Source: Gammaproteobacteria bacterium (GTDB taxonomy: Bacteria > Pseudomonadota > Gammaproteobacteria > Pseudomonadales > Azotimanducaceae). From it: a stretch of 64,000 bases of DNA. How positions within the stretch are numbered: position 1 is the first letter of the stretch; each line of letters starts with the position of its first letter. Below, one piece after another: positions 1 through 10,008 of this stretch. The notes below the pieces were generated by a model. That model searched no databases. It saw only the letters and a list, made by a program, of their open reading frames with translations, and was not told where the DNA came from. Where the stretch lies: positions 535,666 to 599,665 of the forward strand of contig VXNY01000024.1 of NCBI GenBank assembly GCA_009840305.1. The letters run 5' to 3'. The position numbers and the translations under genes were made by a program.

Positions 1-1704
1 TGCAGCATCTCCTAGAGTATTTACCAGCGAATCTGGCTGGTCCACCGCACGTTGTTCCCGCCACTCCCAGCCAGCTGCTAAACCAATTGGACCCACTTTT
101 CGAGTTACTAAAGTTGAATTTACTATATTGAAGCCGAACACGCGCTGGTCTTGTATGCTTGACTGATTGTCGATGAATGTCAAATAGTTGAGCATGTCTC
201 GAGTAACGCTGTTCTCTCTAAATACGTCTAGAACTACGCAGTTGTCAGTATCGCTAGCGCACTTTGGATTCCCGTCTGCATCAAGAACCCAAGCCCCAGT
301 TTCATCTCGAAGTGAAGGCCCTACCGCATTTGCGACTTTATGCAAGTTGTACACCCTTCCAAAGTGCCCATTTGAAGTAGTTTCTCCAAACGCGTGGTAT
401 GCATCCCATTGCCAGTCCCCTGCCCATCCTTCGATGCCTATCGTCACTTGTTTGGTTTGTGTGAGAATGTCTTGAACTCTTGCACCTCCTTCGACCATAC
501 GTCTGCGCCAATCGGGAACGTCTACACCGAATGGATTGTAGAAGTTGTCCTTGCTATAAGGTGCGTCATAGGCAAAGAATGCAAGTGGTGCCAGCGGTGT
601 GGGTGCAATTTTTTGGTTTCCATCCCGATTGAGGTAACTTGCCGAGATAAACGTCCGAACCTCTTTCATTCCTAAGAAGTCCCGCAGCGAACGATCCCCA
701 AAGAACATCATGCTCCATCTAGTACTAGGTTGTCGTTGGTGATTTACGGGCGCAAAGTTGTAGGAATCTCCTCCGAAGAAACTGAAGGGGCGAAAATCAC
801 CAAACTCTGGACCTCGGGTAAGATCGAAGTCTTCGCCATCGTCGGTAAATACATAGCGTCCCCAAGGAGGCGCAGTACTACCCAAAAATATCACTTCATC
901 ACCAAAGTAGGCTAAAGGCGTTGCAGCCCACTCGCGATCGCAAGCACAGATAGCTTGTTCATCAACGTAGCCTGCAAAAAAAGTAAACGCACTACTGTCA
1001 TCGCTGCCGCCAACAGTTACATCAACAAGATTCCTCGCACCGTCGCCTTCTTGGGTCACTCCCGTTTGTATATTCACAACTAAGCCCTGAAAATCTCGTC
1101 GCGTAATGATGTTTACCACTCCAGCGACTGCGTCGGATCCATAAATCGCGGATGCCCCATCTTTAATGACTTCAATCCGTTCGACGATGGAAACTGGTAC
1201 GGTGTTGAGGTCAACCGCGCTACTTATGCTTGTCGCCGACAGTCCCGTAGTACTTGGAGGCAGTCGTCGACCGTTCATCAAGACTAAAGTACGCGTCGAA
1301 CCCAGACCGCGTAAAGAGATTTGATTTGTTCCGTCGCCGTTGTAATTAACCTGCGTTGTCTGAGCGCCACCAGCAACTGATGGGATTTCACGTAGTAGTT
1401 GACCTACTGATGTCTGACCTGATTCTGAGATGTAAGCAACATCAAGTACTTGGACTGGACTAGGTCCTTCCAACTCTGATTTGCTAATTCGAGACCCGGT
1501 AACAACAAGCTCTTCAAGTTCTTGCTCTGTTGCGCTTGTGTCTTCTGTTTCTTGTGTATGTACCGACAGAGCAAGGAACACTAAGACACTCAACCTAAAC
1601 TGTAGGGGAACTCGAAAGACGCTCTCCCGATTTGTAGTGAAAGCTCTAGCCGAATACTTTCCCAGTGACCTATTCGTACCGTAATTAAGAGTCGCGGAAT
1701 ACAA
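1..1704 (-). CDS. TonB-dependent receptor, N-terminal 568 residues (runs off left edge)
   Basis: The minus-strand frame is open from about 1704 to the window edge, so only the N-terminal part is present. It has a hydrophobic signal segment (FRLSVLVFLALSVHT), a TonB-box-like ELEELVVTGSRI, and a plug domain with LRGLGSTRTLVLMNGRRLP and IYGSDAVAGVVNIITRR. It aligns along its whole length with the next gene (1961-4750), so the two are tandem duplicates. Such outer-membrane receptors import large substrates using TonB energy; the substrate is unknown. I see no ATG at the expected N-terminus; a TTG at 1704 preceded by GGAGATGAG fits best, so the start is uncertain. No stop or frameshift breaks the visible part. 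Confidence 0.85.
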   Translation of the reverse strand, partial: MYSATLNYGTNRSLGKYSARAFTTNRESVFRVPLQFRLSVLVFLALSVHTQETEDTSATEQELEELVVTGSRISKSELEGPSPVQVLDVAYISESGQTSVGQLLREIPSVAGGAQTTQVNYNGDGTNQISLRGLGSTRTLVLMNGRRLPPSTTGLSATSISSAVDLNTVPVSIVERIEVIKDGASAIYGSDAVAGVVNIITRRDFQGLVVNIQTGVTQEGDGARNLVDVTVGGSDDSSAFTFFAGYVDEQAICACDREWAATPLAYFGDEVIFLGSTAPPWGRYVFTDDGEDFDLTRGPEFGDFRPFSFFGGDSYNFAPVNHQRQPSTRWSMMFFGDRSLRDFLGMKEVRTFISASYLNRDGNQKIAPTPLAPLAFFAYDAPYSKDNFYNPFGVDVPDWRRRMVEGGARVQDILTQTKQVTIGIEGWAGDWQWDAYHAFGETTSNGHFGRVYNLHKVANAVGPSLRDETGAWVLDADGNPKCASDTDNCVVLDVFRENSVTRDMLNYLTFIDNQSSIQDQRVFGFNIVNSTLVTRKVGPIGLAAGWEWREQRAVDQPDSLVNTLGDAA

Positions 1705-1903
1705 AACTTTTAACTCATCTCCTTTTTCGTACGCGGTTTAATTATCGACTGCGATGCAGGGTATTCTATATCTCGACACAAAGCCTACTAAGTTTGTGCT
1801 TATAGAACTGTGAACACCATAACCACCCTCAAGACACTTCCAGTCCCACGCATGAAATGAACTAGGTTCAACCCAAGAGATCATGTTTCCAAGTAGGAAG
1901 TGC

Positions 1904-1936
1904 AAAAAATAGGCACATGTACATGTGCCTATTTCA
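1904..1936 (-). terminator. Rho-independent terminator of the downstream TonB receptor gene
   Basis: A perfect 28-bp palindrome with arms AAATAGGCACATGT and ACATGTGCCTATTT lies 27 bp beyond the stop codon at 1961. On the minus strand it continues into a run of six T, the usual layout of an intrinsic terminator. It separates the two tandem receptor genes into different transcripts. Confidence 0.75.
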
Positions 1937-1960
1937 GAAAGCTTAGGTTAAGACTTTTGG

Positions 1961-4750
1961 CTACATCGAATAATTTATCTTGAAGTAGAAGTAGCGACCG
2001 GCCGTATCAAAAGTCCTTACATCCGTATTGTCATTGAAACCATCCAAAGATAACGGAGGTGTTGCGTCCAACAAATTGTCGATGCCACCAGAAAGAACGA
2101 TGTTGTGTTCTGGTAGGTCGAGATTTGCGTGAATGTCATGATATATACGACTTTCAACCGTTCTCTCTAACGTTTCGCCCGTGGCAAAGTCCGTGTATTC
2201 TTCTTCAGCTTCACCGATCACTCTCATTTGGTAGCTAAAGGTGAGGGCATCGCGTGTCAATACGACACTAGTACTACTTCGATATTCTGTGTAATATCCT
2301 CCGAGATCGTCGGAGAAGCGACCAGTCAAGTCGTCGGTAGTATTGTCCGCACGAGTAATTAAATATTCACTCAGAAGAGAGGCTTCGTAGGTGATTGAGA
2401 CATCGCCTAAGAAAGTCTCGCCCCAATCGTAATAAGCACCGATGTCCCAACCACTAGTGTCTACTCCGCCAACGTTGGTGATAGTGTTCACAACGTTTAT
2501 CGGATTACCTGCGTTCGGGCCGCTCGTGAAACGCTCAACAAGATTACAGAAATTACCCGTCTCGGCGCACTGTGTCAGAATGAAGCTTGCTCCAAGTGTC
2601 GTCAGAGCATCTGTCAGAGAAACGTCAAAGCGATCGAGCGTGATTGAAAGACCCTCTATAGGTTCAACAACCACGCCATAGGTTAGAATGTCGGCTGTTT
2701 CTGGTTGTGCTGTAGGATTGCCACCTACAGTGGTACGAATCTGAGTAGAAATAGGTTGGAATCCAGTCTCAGGTACTCCATCAGCGATACAGAACTGCGT
2801 TGGGTTCTGAGAACACGGATCAGCGAGAGCTGGGAATGAAAATCCACTGCCCCCGAAGAGGTTAGAGGTTGATGGAGCACGGAAAGCTTGAGAAAAGGAT
2901 GTCCGCAGCAATACGTTATCGACAGGTCGATACTTCAATCCAAATTTCCCATTCGTGGTAGCACCGAAGGAGTCGTAATCAGAATAACGGAGTGCCATGT
3001 TCGTCTCTAGGAGTTTAAACAAGTCTTGGTTTGCGATGATAGGAATATTTAGTTCCGCATAAAGTTCGTTTACGGTATACCCTCCAGAAGTCGGTTTTCG
3101 AGGCGTACCGGTCGCTCCACTACCCAAGGCGTTGACCTGCGAGTCTGGTACATCTGCTCCTCGTTCCTCGCGCCATTCCCAGCCAAACGCCATGCCAACT
3201 GGACCGGCATCTCGCTCCATAATCGCAGGATTGACAAAGTTTACAGCATAGATTTTTTGGTCTTGTAAACTGGATTGATTGTCGACAAACGTGATGTAAT
3301 CAACCATTGCTTGAGTCACACTGTTCTCACCAAAAGTGTTTAGCACTACACAGTTGGCGGTATCGTTCGCACACATCGGATTGCCATCAGAATCTAAGAC
3401 CCAGTTACCATCAGCGTCTCTTAGCGACGGTCCAACGGCATTTGCAACCTTTTCAAGGTTGTAAATGCGACCGAAGTGTCCCTCGGAAGCAGTTTCGCCG
3501 AAAGCATGGTATGCATCCCAATGCCACGAATTAAGCACTCCATCAAATCCGATAACAATTTGTTTAGTTTCGGTGAGGGTATCTTCAGTTCTAGAACCAT
3601 CTTCGACCATACGTCGGCGCCAATCTGGAATGTCAGCTCCAAACGGGTTGTAGTAGTTATCTTTGCTGTATGGTGCGTTATATGAAAAGAATGCTAAGGG
3701 CGCGAGTGGAGTTTCCGCGAGTTTTTGATTGCTATCGCGGTTCAAATAACTGGCACGTACGAACACTCGAACATCCCCTAAAACAGGGAAATCTGAAAGT
3801 TCTTGGTCACCGACAAACATCATGCTCCAACGGATACTCGGTTGTCGTTGATGATTTGAAGGAGCGAAGTTGTACGAATCGCCTCCAAAGAAGCTGAAAG
3901 GACGGAAATCACCAAATTCAGGACCACGCGTGAGGTCCATAGCTGTTCCGTCTTGGGTAAATCGATAGCGTCCCCAAGGAGGTGCTGAACTTCCTAAGAA
4001 AATTACATCACCACCAAAGTACGCTAACGGCGTAGCGGCCCAATCCCTATCACAAGCACAGATGCTGGATTCATCAACGTATCCGGCATATGCCATGAAT
4101 GAGCCGTTGTCAGAACTTCCGCCGATCGTTAAGTCGACTACGTTACGAGCGCCGTCCCCTTCTTGTGTGATCCCGCTCTGAACGTTCATTTCCATCCCTT
4201 GGAAATCTCGTCGTGTAATAATGTTTACTACACCCGCAACCGCATCGGAGCCGTAAATTGCTGAAGCACCGTCCTTAAATACGTCAATTCGATCAACCAT
4301 AGAAACGGGAATCGTGTTCAGGTCTACTGCACTACTAAGGTTTGTCGAGGCTAAACCAGTGGAACTTGGTGGAAGCCGTCGACCGTTCATTAACACCAAG
4401 GTACGTGTCGAACCCAAACCTCGTAAAGAAATTCTGTTCGTTCCGTCGCCCCCGTTGTTGATTTGAGTAGTCTGAGCACCACCTGCTACCGATGGAATCT
4501 CTCGTAGCAATTGGCCAATAGAGGTTTGTCCTGACCTTGCGATTTCATAACGCTCAAAGATTTGTACAGGGCTTGTGCCTTCCAAATCGGTTCGCACAAT
4601 GCGCGATCCGGTGACGACAACTTCTTCAATCTCTTCAGATGCTTCATCGTCGTTCGCATCCTGTGCGAACACACCGAGACTTAAAAAGATACCGCCAAGA
4701 ATTAGCAAAATTGTTTGTATTCGAGAATGTAAACGTTGGTCTAACATCAA
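1961..4750 (-). CDS. TonB-dependent outer-membrane receptor
   Basis: A complete 929-residue receptor. Residues 1-30 are a signal peptide (ILLILGGIFLSLGVFAQ), followed by an acidic stretch and the TonB-box-like EEVVVTGSRI. The plug domain spans roughly residues 45-170 (LRGLGSTRTLVLMNGRRLP, IYGSDAVAGVVNIITRR), and the rest is a beta-barrel of family-typical length. The chain ends YFYFKINYSM, where most barrels end in an aromatic residue. The start is ATG with AGGAGAA upstream. It is the second of two tandem paralogues, and two secreted proteins of unknown function are encoded just upstream. The family imports siderophores, cobalamin, peptides or glycans; nothing here decides the substrate. Confidence 0.93.
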   Translation of the reverse strand: MMLDQRLHSRIQTILLILGGIFLSLGVFAQDANDDEASEEIEEVVVTGSRIVRTDLEGTSPVQIFERYEIARSGQTSIGQLLREIPSVAGGAQTTQINNGGDGTNRISLRGLGSTRTLVLMNGRRLPPSSTGLASTNLSSAVDLNTIPVSMVDRIDVFKDGASAIYGSDAVAGVVNIITRRDFQGMEMNVQSGITQEGDGARNVVDLTIGGSSDNGSFMAYAGYVDESSICACDRDWAATPLAYFGGDVIFLGSSAPPWGRYRFTQDGTAMDLTRGPEFGDFRPFSFFGGDSYNFAPSNHQRQPSIRWSMMFVGDQELSDFPVLGDVRVFVRASYLNRDSNQKLAETPLAPLAFFSYNAPYSKDNYYNPFGADIPDWRRRMVEDGSRTEDTLTETKQIVIGFDGVLNSWHWDAYHAFGETASEGHFGRIYNLEKVANAVGPSLRDADGNWVLDSDGNPMCANDTANCVVLNTFGENSVTQAMVDYITFVDNQSSLQDQKIYAVNFVNPAIMERDAGPVGMAFGWEWREERGADVPDSQVNALGSGATGTPRKPTSGGYTVNELYAELNIPIIANQDLFKLLETNMALRYSDYDSFGATTNGKFGLKYRPVDNVLLRTSFSQAFRAPSTSNLFGGSGFSFPALADPCSQNPTQFCIADGVPETGFQPISTQIRTTVGGNPTAQPETADILTYGVVVEPIEGLSITLDRFDVSLTDALTTLGASFILTQCAETGNFCNLVERFTSGPNAGNPINVVNTITNVGGVDTSGWDIGAYYDWGETFLGDVSITYEASLLSEYLITRADNTTDDLTGRFSDDLGGYYTEYRSSTSVVLTRDALTFSYQMRVIGEAEEEYTDFATGETLERTVESRIYHDIHANLDLPEHNIVLSGGIDNLLDATPPLSLDGFNDNTDVRTFDTAGRYFYFKINYSM

Positions 4751-4834
4751 TTTCTCCTATCAGTGGTTGGACTATTAGTTCAGAGCACTAATGTCATTGT
4801 GAGAATTTCACCAAATCCAATTAAATTTCATGTC

Positions 4835-4854
4835 ATGGTTCTGTAACCATTATA
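4835..4854 (-). promoter_or_regulatory. Candidate promoter and small hairpin upstream of the TonB receptor
   Basis: On the minus strand a perfect TATAAT box (plus-strand 4849-4854) lies about 100 bp upstream of the receptor start. It is followed at once by an inverted repeat ATGGTT-ctgt-AACCAT (4835-4850). No good -35 box stands at 17 bp. The rest of 4751-5225 (475 bp between two minus-strand genes) holds nothing I recognise. Confidence 0.35.
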
Positions 4855-5225
4855 CGTTGCAATTAACCACTCTCATTCGTCGTGAACGCACGAAATCAAC
4901 GGTATTTTCTTGGTTTGTTGTTGCTATTCTCACACTTTACAGTAGTGAGTATTCCTTGGTCCGATTTCGACACTCTAAGCGCTAAGAAAGTTCCAACCTG
5001 TTTCGTGCTACTACAAGATTGAACGTGAAAAATACCGCTGACCAAATGCGCTCGCAATCAAGGATTAAGCCTCGAAACGCAACAATATTTCTCAGGATGT
5101 GATACGGAGAAACTAGGAAACGACCCCAGTTTGACCGTTGCCTCGTTAGCTAGTATCGCGTTCAATACCGAAATTGCTTGTAATCATTCGAAATCACTAT
5201 GGACTTGCACAAAATTTAAGTAGGC

Positions 5226-6527
5226 TTAGTACTCTTGAAAACCGGACTCTTTCAAAATCAGGTCTTCTTCATCATCGAAACGCTCTTCTCTCGCTCTCAA
5301 TATTTCCCTTAAAGGACGGGCGTACTTCAACTCGCCTCCCTCAGAAACGTACTCAATCGCCTCCTCTAGTTCGATGGGATCATACTCTTTCCGAGCGTTT
5401 TTCTCGCCAACAGATTCCTCCAACAACAGAAAAGCTTTTGCTTGATGCTGCAAACGCTCTGTGAACGTCAATTCGCTCCTAAACCATCCCGTGTGAGAAC
5501 CCAAATGACGGTGCATCAGCAGTGGATTCCTTTCCATTACATAGTCATTGAATTCACTACTGGTGAATATACCCAACGGAAAACTCTGAATTGCCCAGGA
5601 ATCTCCACACTTCGCTGCAATTTTCATCAACGTGTCATGAGTGCGATTAATCTGCTGAAACATGCGATCACGACTAACGTTCCACGTCATCGTAGTAGGT
5701 TGCTTAGGTGGTGGAGGCGTTTCACTGTCCGGTAGCAGCGAGTAACCCCACGGCTCGCACTCGTATCGTAACCAGATAGTGTGTAAAAATCCTTTTTCTA
5801 AACGTTGCCGGGCAATCTCTCGTTGCGCACCGTCTTCGATTTCTTTCTCTATAACTTCTAGTGCAGCCTCGTACCCGCTTGAGCTTTCACTTTTGAAAAC
5901 TCCGCCAATGTCGGGATGATTGATGAGAATCAACATCTGTTGCATCGAGACGTTGCATGCTTCAAGAAAAGTTGCATATTTAAACATCCCTCGAGCCTCA
6001 CACTGTTTTGCTAGGTTTGCTTGAATCCCAATGCTCGTCTGTTTGCTCAGTTCCATGCACTCGTCTTCTCGAGTGACTTGCCGAAAACGCGAAATGTTTC
6101 GATGGAGGTTTCCATCGAAGATATCCCGCCAATACGGTATGTCTTTTGTTAGGAAATCCGCATAGCTATAAGGCAAGATCCGTGGTCGAGAGTTAGCTAG
6201 CTTCACCGGGAGTGGTTTTAAACCTTCGACCCGATCGTAATAGTGCAATATGCTATAAGCCCAAACTGGCTCGTTGAGAAAGTACCTTTGAAGTGCTTCA
6301 AGACACTCTTCGTCTTCTAGAATCTCGAATCTGTTGATCGGAAGACACTTCTTTAGTGCTTGTTGCCACGCATCTTGGTGCTCTTCACTCTCCTCGATAT
6401 GGGCAGTTGGATCTGCAGGAACAGTAAAGTCCCCCATGTTCCAGAAAGTATTGAACGTCGAGCCAGATATCGAGTTTGCAACTAAAAAAAACGCCACACA
6501 GAACCCGAATAAAACTCTCCTTAGCAT
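5226..6527 (-). CDS. Secreted protein of unknown family, paralogue A
   Basis: A 433-residue protein beginning with a clear signal peptide (VLFGFCVAFFLVANSISGS), so periplasmic or secreted. I do not recognise the family. It is mostly charged, probably helical, with conserved cysteines in ECMELSKQTSIGI, AKQCEARGMFKYA and LEACN, and later CGDSWAIQSFPLG and PLLMHRHLG. All these segments recur in the neighbour at 6658-7938, so the pair is an old tandem duplication. No catalytic motif stands out. The two genes are 130 bp apart, lie on the same strand as the TonB receptors, and may act on what those receptors import, which is speculation. Confidence 0.7.
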   Translation of the reverse strand: MLRRVLFGFCVAFFLVANSISGSTFNTFWNMGDFTVPADPTAHIEESEEHQDAWQQALKKCLPINRFEILEDEECLEALQRYFLNEPVWAYSILHYYDRVEGLKPLPVKLANSRPRILPYSYADFLTKDIPYWRDIFDGNLHRNISRFRQVTREDECMELSKQTSIGIQANLAKQCEARGMFKYATFLEACNVSMQQMLILINHPDIGGVFKSESSSGYEAALEVIEKEIEDGAQREIARQRLEKGFLHTIWLRYECEPWGYSLLPDSETPPPPKQPTTMTWNVSRDRMFQQINRTHDTLMKIAAKCGDSWAIQSFPLGIFTSSEFNDYVMERNPLLMHRHLGSHTGWFRSELTFTERLQHQAKAFLLLEESVGEKNARKEYDPIELEEAIEYVSEGGELKYARPLREILRAREERFDDEEDLILKESGFQEY

Positions 6528-6657
6528 TCTTTAATTCCTCTCAACAGTAGATCAAGACTGAAATTGCAAATACACGAGGTACCGCGGATTCGAAGATCGA
6601 CAAAAATCCTGTTTAACCGTCATAAATATGGGTAGACGTGCAGTCGTAAGAGTTTCA

Positions 6658-7938
6658 TCAAAACAGCTCGCCTTTCATTTCCTTCAACAGCTCATCTTCT
6701 TCATATTCCTGCAACCACTTATTTGCCTCCTCTAGTACTTCGGCGCGGGAGGGTGGTGGCCGCAATTTTCCGCCATCCTTGACATATTGAATTTCTTCTG
6801 TTAGTTTCGTTGGATCATACTCTAGACGCGCAAGTTTTTCGCCGCTTTGTTCGACAAGCAGGAGATAGGCCTTCGCGCGATGACGAGCTTCTTCTTGCCA
6901 GGTAAAATCATAGCCTGTTCCCTTTCCCAAAGTACGATGCATCAACAGCGGGTACTTCTTCATTATGTCTTGGTTGAACTCACTGGTCGAACTACCAAGT
7001 GGAAAGCTCCGGATAGCCCAGTCATCACCACTCTTTGCTGCAATTCTTAGGACGTGGTCGTGCGTAATATTGCGCATAACAAAGTCTTTGTCCCGTCGTA
7101 GCATCCTCGCACTCATTTCTACACGCTTCTTGAAATCATCGTTCGCAAGTCTAGGTAAGAATTCATAACCGTGTTGCTTGCACTCTTCTGCAACCCAGTA
7201 GGCTTGCAAATATCCCTTTTCCATTCTTCGCTTGGCTGAAGACCGTAAAGCTTCATCAGAAACCCATTTGTCAAGACTTTGAAAACTGACTTCATACTGA
7301 TTTAAACCGCTTAGTTCCGTTCCCTCTGGAAATGTTTGCTGAAGAAAGTCCATTCGTTGCTGAGCATCGTTGCACGCGTTGAGGTAACTCGCGTATTTAA
7401 ACAATTCTCGAGCTTTACAATGTTCTGCCTTAGTTTCATGGATCCCGAGAGTGTTTGCGTTAGCAAGGTCCATGCATGACTCGTCCGATACAACTTGCAG
7501 AAATGTCTTTTGCCGTTGTTCAATCTGACCATCAAAGATGTCTCGCCATAAGGGTACATTACTGTCCAGAAAATCTGCGTGGCTATGATCATCACGTTGA
7601 CCGAACCGACGTATGAAGACGGGAACCCACCCGTCGTAGTTGTCGTAGTAGTACATTCGGTGGTAAACCCATACAGGTTCGTTGGAAAAGTACTGCTCTG
7701 CGAACAACAAACAGGACTCACTCAAAGAATCCCTAGTATCGATCGGCGTACATTGTTCAACCAGACGATTCCAAGCCTCAACTTGGATATCTGAGATTTT
7801 CAGGAACGGTTCTTGCTCTGGTCTGACTTCGAATCTCTCGTAATGGACGAGCATTGGTTTGAAATCGGTGCTCTGGGCTATCACAGACACCGAAAAGACA
7901 GTGTAAGCCAACAGTCCAATAAAAGTGCGTTTGGTCAT
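6658..7938 (-). CDS. Secreted protein of unknown family, paralogue B
   Basis: A paralogue of the 5226-6527 protein. I place the start at the ATG at 7938, because this gives a proper signal peptide (MTKRTFIGLLAYTVFSVSVIAQ); the frame stays open upstream to 8007 without signal-like sequence. Shared blocks include CMDLANANTLGIHE, HCKARELFKYASYLNACND, SGDDWAIRSFPLG and YPLLMHRTLGKGTG, with the same order and spacing as in paralogue A. The cysteines are kept in both copies, which suggests structural disulfides in the periplasm. The C-terminus is a charged helical tail. No function can be assigned. Confidence 0.7.
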   Translation of the reverse strand: MTKRTFIGLLAYTVFSVSVIAQSTDFKPMLVHYERFEVRPEQEPFLKISDIQVEAWNRLVEQCTPIDTRDSLSESCLLFAEQYFSNEPVWVYHRMYYYDNYDGWVPVFIRRFGQRDDHSHADFLDSNVPLWRDIFDGQIEQRQKTFLQVVSDESCMDLANANTLGIHETKAEHCKARELFKYASYLNACNDAQQRMDFLQQTFPEGTELSGLNQYEVSFQSLDKWVSDEALRSSAKRRMEKGYLQAYWVAEECKQHGYEFLPRLANDDFKKRVEMSARMLRRDKDFVMRNITHDHVLRIAAKSGDDWAIRSFPLGSSTSEFNQDIMKKYPLLMHRTLGKGTGYDFTWQEEARHRAKAYLLLVEQSGEKLARLEYDPTKLTEEIQYVKDGGKLRPPPSRAEVLEEANKWLQEYEEDELLKEMKGELF

Positions 7939-8311
7939 CCGTGCCGCCACATCCGGCAAGTTCCAGCTTGTGTTACAATTGATCCCTATATTTAGTCTTG
8001 GTTTCAAGGGGATTTGTTCTAAACCCTTCAGGACTTTGACTTATTGTACGACAATACTGGCGATCGAACCTCGCAAATTTGTTGGAGGATCGTGTGTTTG
8101 ACATCTTTACTGGGCTAATGATTTGTTGCTTGCTACAGTTCACCAACGCAAAGTACAGTCTACGTTCAGCGCGCACAAATTCTCGATCCTAAACTGTCCC
8201 AGATCCTTGCAGCTGTACCTTGCAGTTTCAATTTCTAGTTCTCTCGTCTCCCGTGAATAAGCGAACTCACTCTGTTTCCGTCGTCACCAAGCACTAAAAG
8301 GGGAAATTTTT
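7939..8311. other. Divergent intergenic region
   Basis: 373 bp between the minus-strand secreted-protein pair and the plus-strand VOC gene. It must hold promoters in both directions. Apart from the AGGGGA ribosome-binding site just before 8312 I find no convincing element. Confidence 0.4.
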
Positions 8312-8761
8312 ATGAACAACTCTACTGCTATTGGAAGAATGGATCATATCGGAATCGCTGTTCGAAGCATTGATCAAGCACGTACGTTCTATGAAGACCA
8401 ACTTGGTGCAACGTTCGTTCGCGAGTTTGTGCACTTCAGCGGAGACTTCAAACTTGGAATCTTTGATCTCGACGGTTTCTGCATTGAACTAATTGAGCCT
8501 ATCAACCCAGATGGCTTTCTTGCAAAATTCATTGAGAGAAAAGGGGAAGGAATCCACCACATCACTTTACAAACTCCAAATTTACCCGAACAGTGCCATC
8601 GCTTGGAAGAAAATGGCGTTCGCGTAGTAGATAAAAACTTTGATCGGGACACTGGTGGTGTCGACGCGTTTATTTCACCCAAGAGCTCGCATGGAGTGCT
8701 CATTCAACTTGGAGAGAATCTGGGTCCGTTAAACACGGTTCCTTTTTGGGAGAAAGATTAG
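8312..8761 (+). CDS. VOC-family protein, methylmalonyl-CoA epimerase/glyoxalase type
   Basis: A 149-residue vicinal-oxygen-chelate protein with two beta-alpha-beta-beta-beta modules. The first opens with MDHIGIAVRSIDQA (His12 as metal ligand), followed by FCIELIEP (Glu59). The second has GEGIHHITLQ (His82/83) and ends in SSHGVLIQL. Gln132 stands where the family usually has the last Glu ligand. Length and motifs resemble methylmalonyl-CoA epimerase, but no mutase or propionyl-CoA carboxylase gene is in view, so a lactoylglutathione-lyase-like role is equally open. The start is ATG after AGGGGA. It stands alone, 116 bp before the pnt operon. Confidence 0.8.
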   Translation: MNNSTAIGRMDHIGIAVRSIDQARTFYEDQLGATFVREFVHFSGDFKLGIFDLDGFCIELIEPINPDGFLAKFIERKGEGIHHITLQTPNLPEQCHRLEENGVRVVDKNFDRDTGGVDAFISPKSSHGVLIQLGENLGPLNTVPFWEKD

Positions 8762-8877
8762 CCTACACTTAAAACCCAATTAAAGGCGTTTTTGTCCCAC
8801 TTCATAGAATACCTCAAAATACTAACTGTACAAACACTTGTGCGTTTCGAGAAAAATTTAGTAGGCATAGTTAACTT

Positions 8878-10002
8878 GTGCATGTAGTAGCACTACGCGA
8901 ACAATGGCCAGGTGAATATCGAATCGCGCTCGTTCCCGCGATTGCTAAAAAACTGGTGAGTCTCGGTTGTACGGTGACGATACAACACGGATTGGGCGAC
9001 TCCGCAGGGTTCACCGATCAACAATATCTGGAAGTCAACGCGCACATCGGTCATGACGTTGAAGAAATTCTAAAGCATGCGGACTTAGTTTTTAGCGTCC
9101 GACCACCGTCCGATCAACGCGTCTCACTCATGCGTCGCGGTACGGTCCATCTAAGCTTTCTAGACCCGTTTCAAAACACCGGATTGATGCAAAAGCTCGC
9201 ATACCACGGGGTTACCGCCGTTTCGTTGGAAATGATTCCTCGTACTACGCGAGCACAGAAAATGGATGCTCTTTCGTCCCAAGCGAACTTGGCAGGTTAT
9301 GCGACGGTTATCGTCGCAGCGTACCACTTGCCGCGCATATTTCCAATGATGATGACTGCCGCAGGCACTTTAGCTCCAGCACGGGTATTTGTTATCGGGG
9401 CTGGAGTAGCTGGATTACAAGCCATTGCGACTGCTCGTCGACTGGGTGCTAGAGTCGATGCGTTTGACACTCGGCCTGTTGTCGCCGAGGAAGTTCGTTC
9501 TCTAGGTGCCAGATTTGTCGAAATCGACGTTGGTGCGACCGAACAAACTCAGCAAGGATATGCTCGTGAACTCACACCGGAACAAATCAAATTGCAACAA
9601 CGAGGGATGGCGGACGTCATCGCCCGTTCTGACGTAGTGATAACGACAGCACAGGTGTTTGGGCGACCCGCACCTCGTATTGTGTCCCTCGATATGATTA
9701 AGCAAATGCGCCCCGAGAGTGTAGTGATCGATATGGCAGTGGAAAGCGGCGGTAACGTGGAAGGCTCTAAAGTGAACCAAATCGTCGAAGTCGACGACGT
9801 TCAGCTGGTGGGATTCGCGAATCTACCAGCAAAGGTCGCTACACATGCAAGTGAAATGTACTCGGCAAACTTGTTTCACTACTTTGAAGAGTTTTTTGAC
9901 AATGACACCAAAGACTTTGACCTAGACTTTGAAGATGAAATTGCCCAAGCAAGCGTAATTACCCATGAAGGGAAGGTTAGGATAGAACTACACAACGGTT
10001 AG
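8878..10002 (+). CDS. pntAA: NAD(P) transhydrogenase subunit alpha, part 1 (PntAA)
   Basis: A 374-residue soluble NAD(H)-binding subunit of the proton-translocating transhydrogenase, which moves hydride from NADH to NADP+ at the expense of the proton gradient. Both alanine-dehydrogenase/PNT domains are visible: the N-terminal part starts VVALREQWPGEYRIALVP, and the Rossmann part has VFVIGAGVAGLQAIATARRLGA near residue 170. No transmembrane segment is present, as expected for the split-alpha form. The start is GTG. The stop lies 6 bp before pntAB, and pntB follows. Confidence 0.95.
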   Translation: MHVVALREQWPGEYRIALVPAIAKKLVSLGCTVTIQHGLGDSAGFTDQQYLEVNAHIGHDVEEILKHADLVFSVRPPSDQRVSLMRRGTVHLSFLDPFQNTGLMQKLAYHGVTAVSLEMIPRTTRAQKMDALSSQANLAGYATVIVAAYHLPRIFPMMMTAAGTLAPARVFVIGAGVAGLQAIATARRLGARVDAFDTRPVVAEEVRSLGARFVEIDVGATEQTQQGYARELTPEQIKLQQRGMADVIARSDVVITTAQVFGRPAPRIVSLDMIKQMRPESVVIDMAVESGGNVEGSKVNQIVEVDDVQLVGFANLPAKVATHASEMYSANLFHYFEEFFDNDTKDFDLDFEDEIAQASVITHEGKVRIELHNG

Positions 10003-10008
10003 GTAATC

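Noticed and set aside
188..1684. Plus-strand genes opposite the left TonB receptor
   Set aside because: The short plus-strand frames are antisense shadows; the minus strand encodes a continuous receptor homologous to its neighbour.
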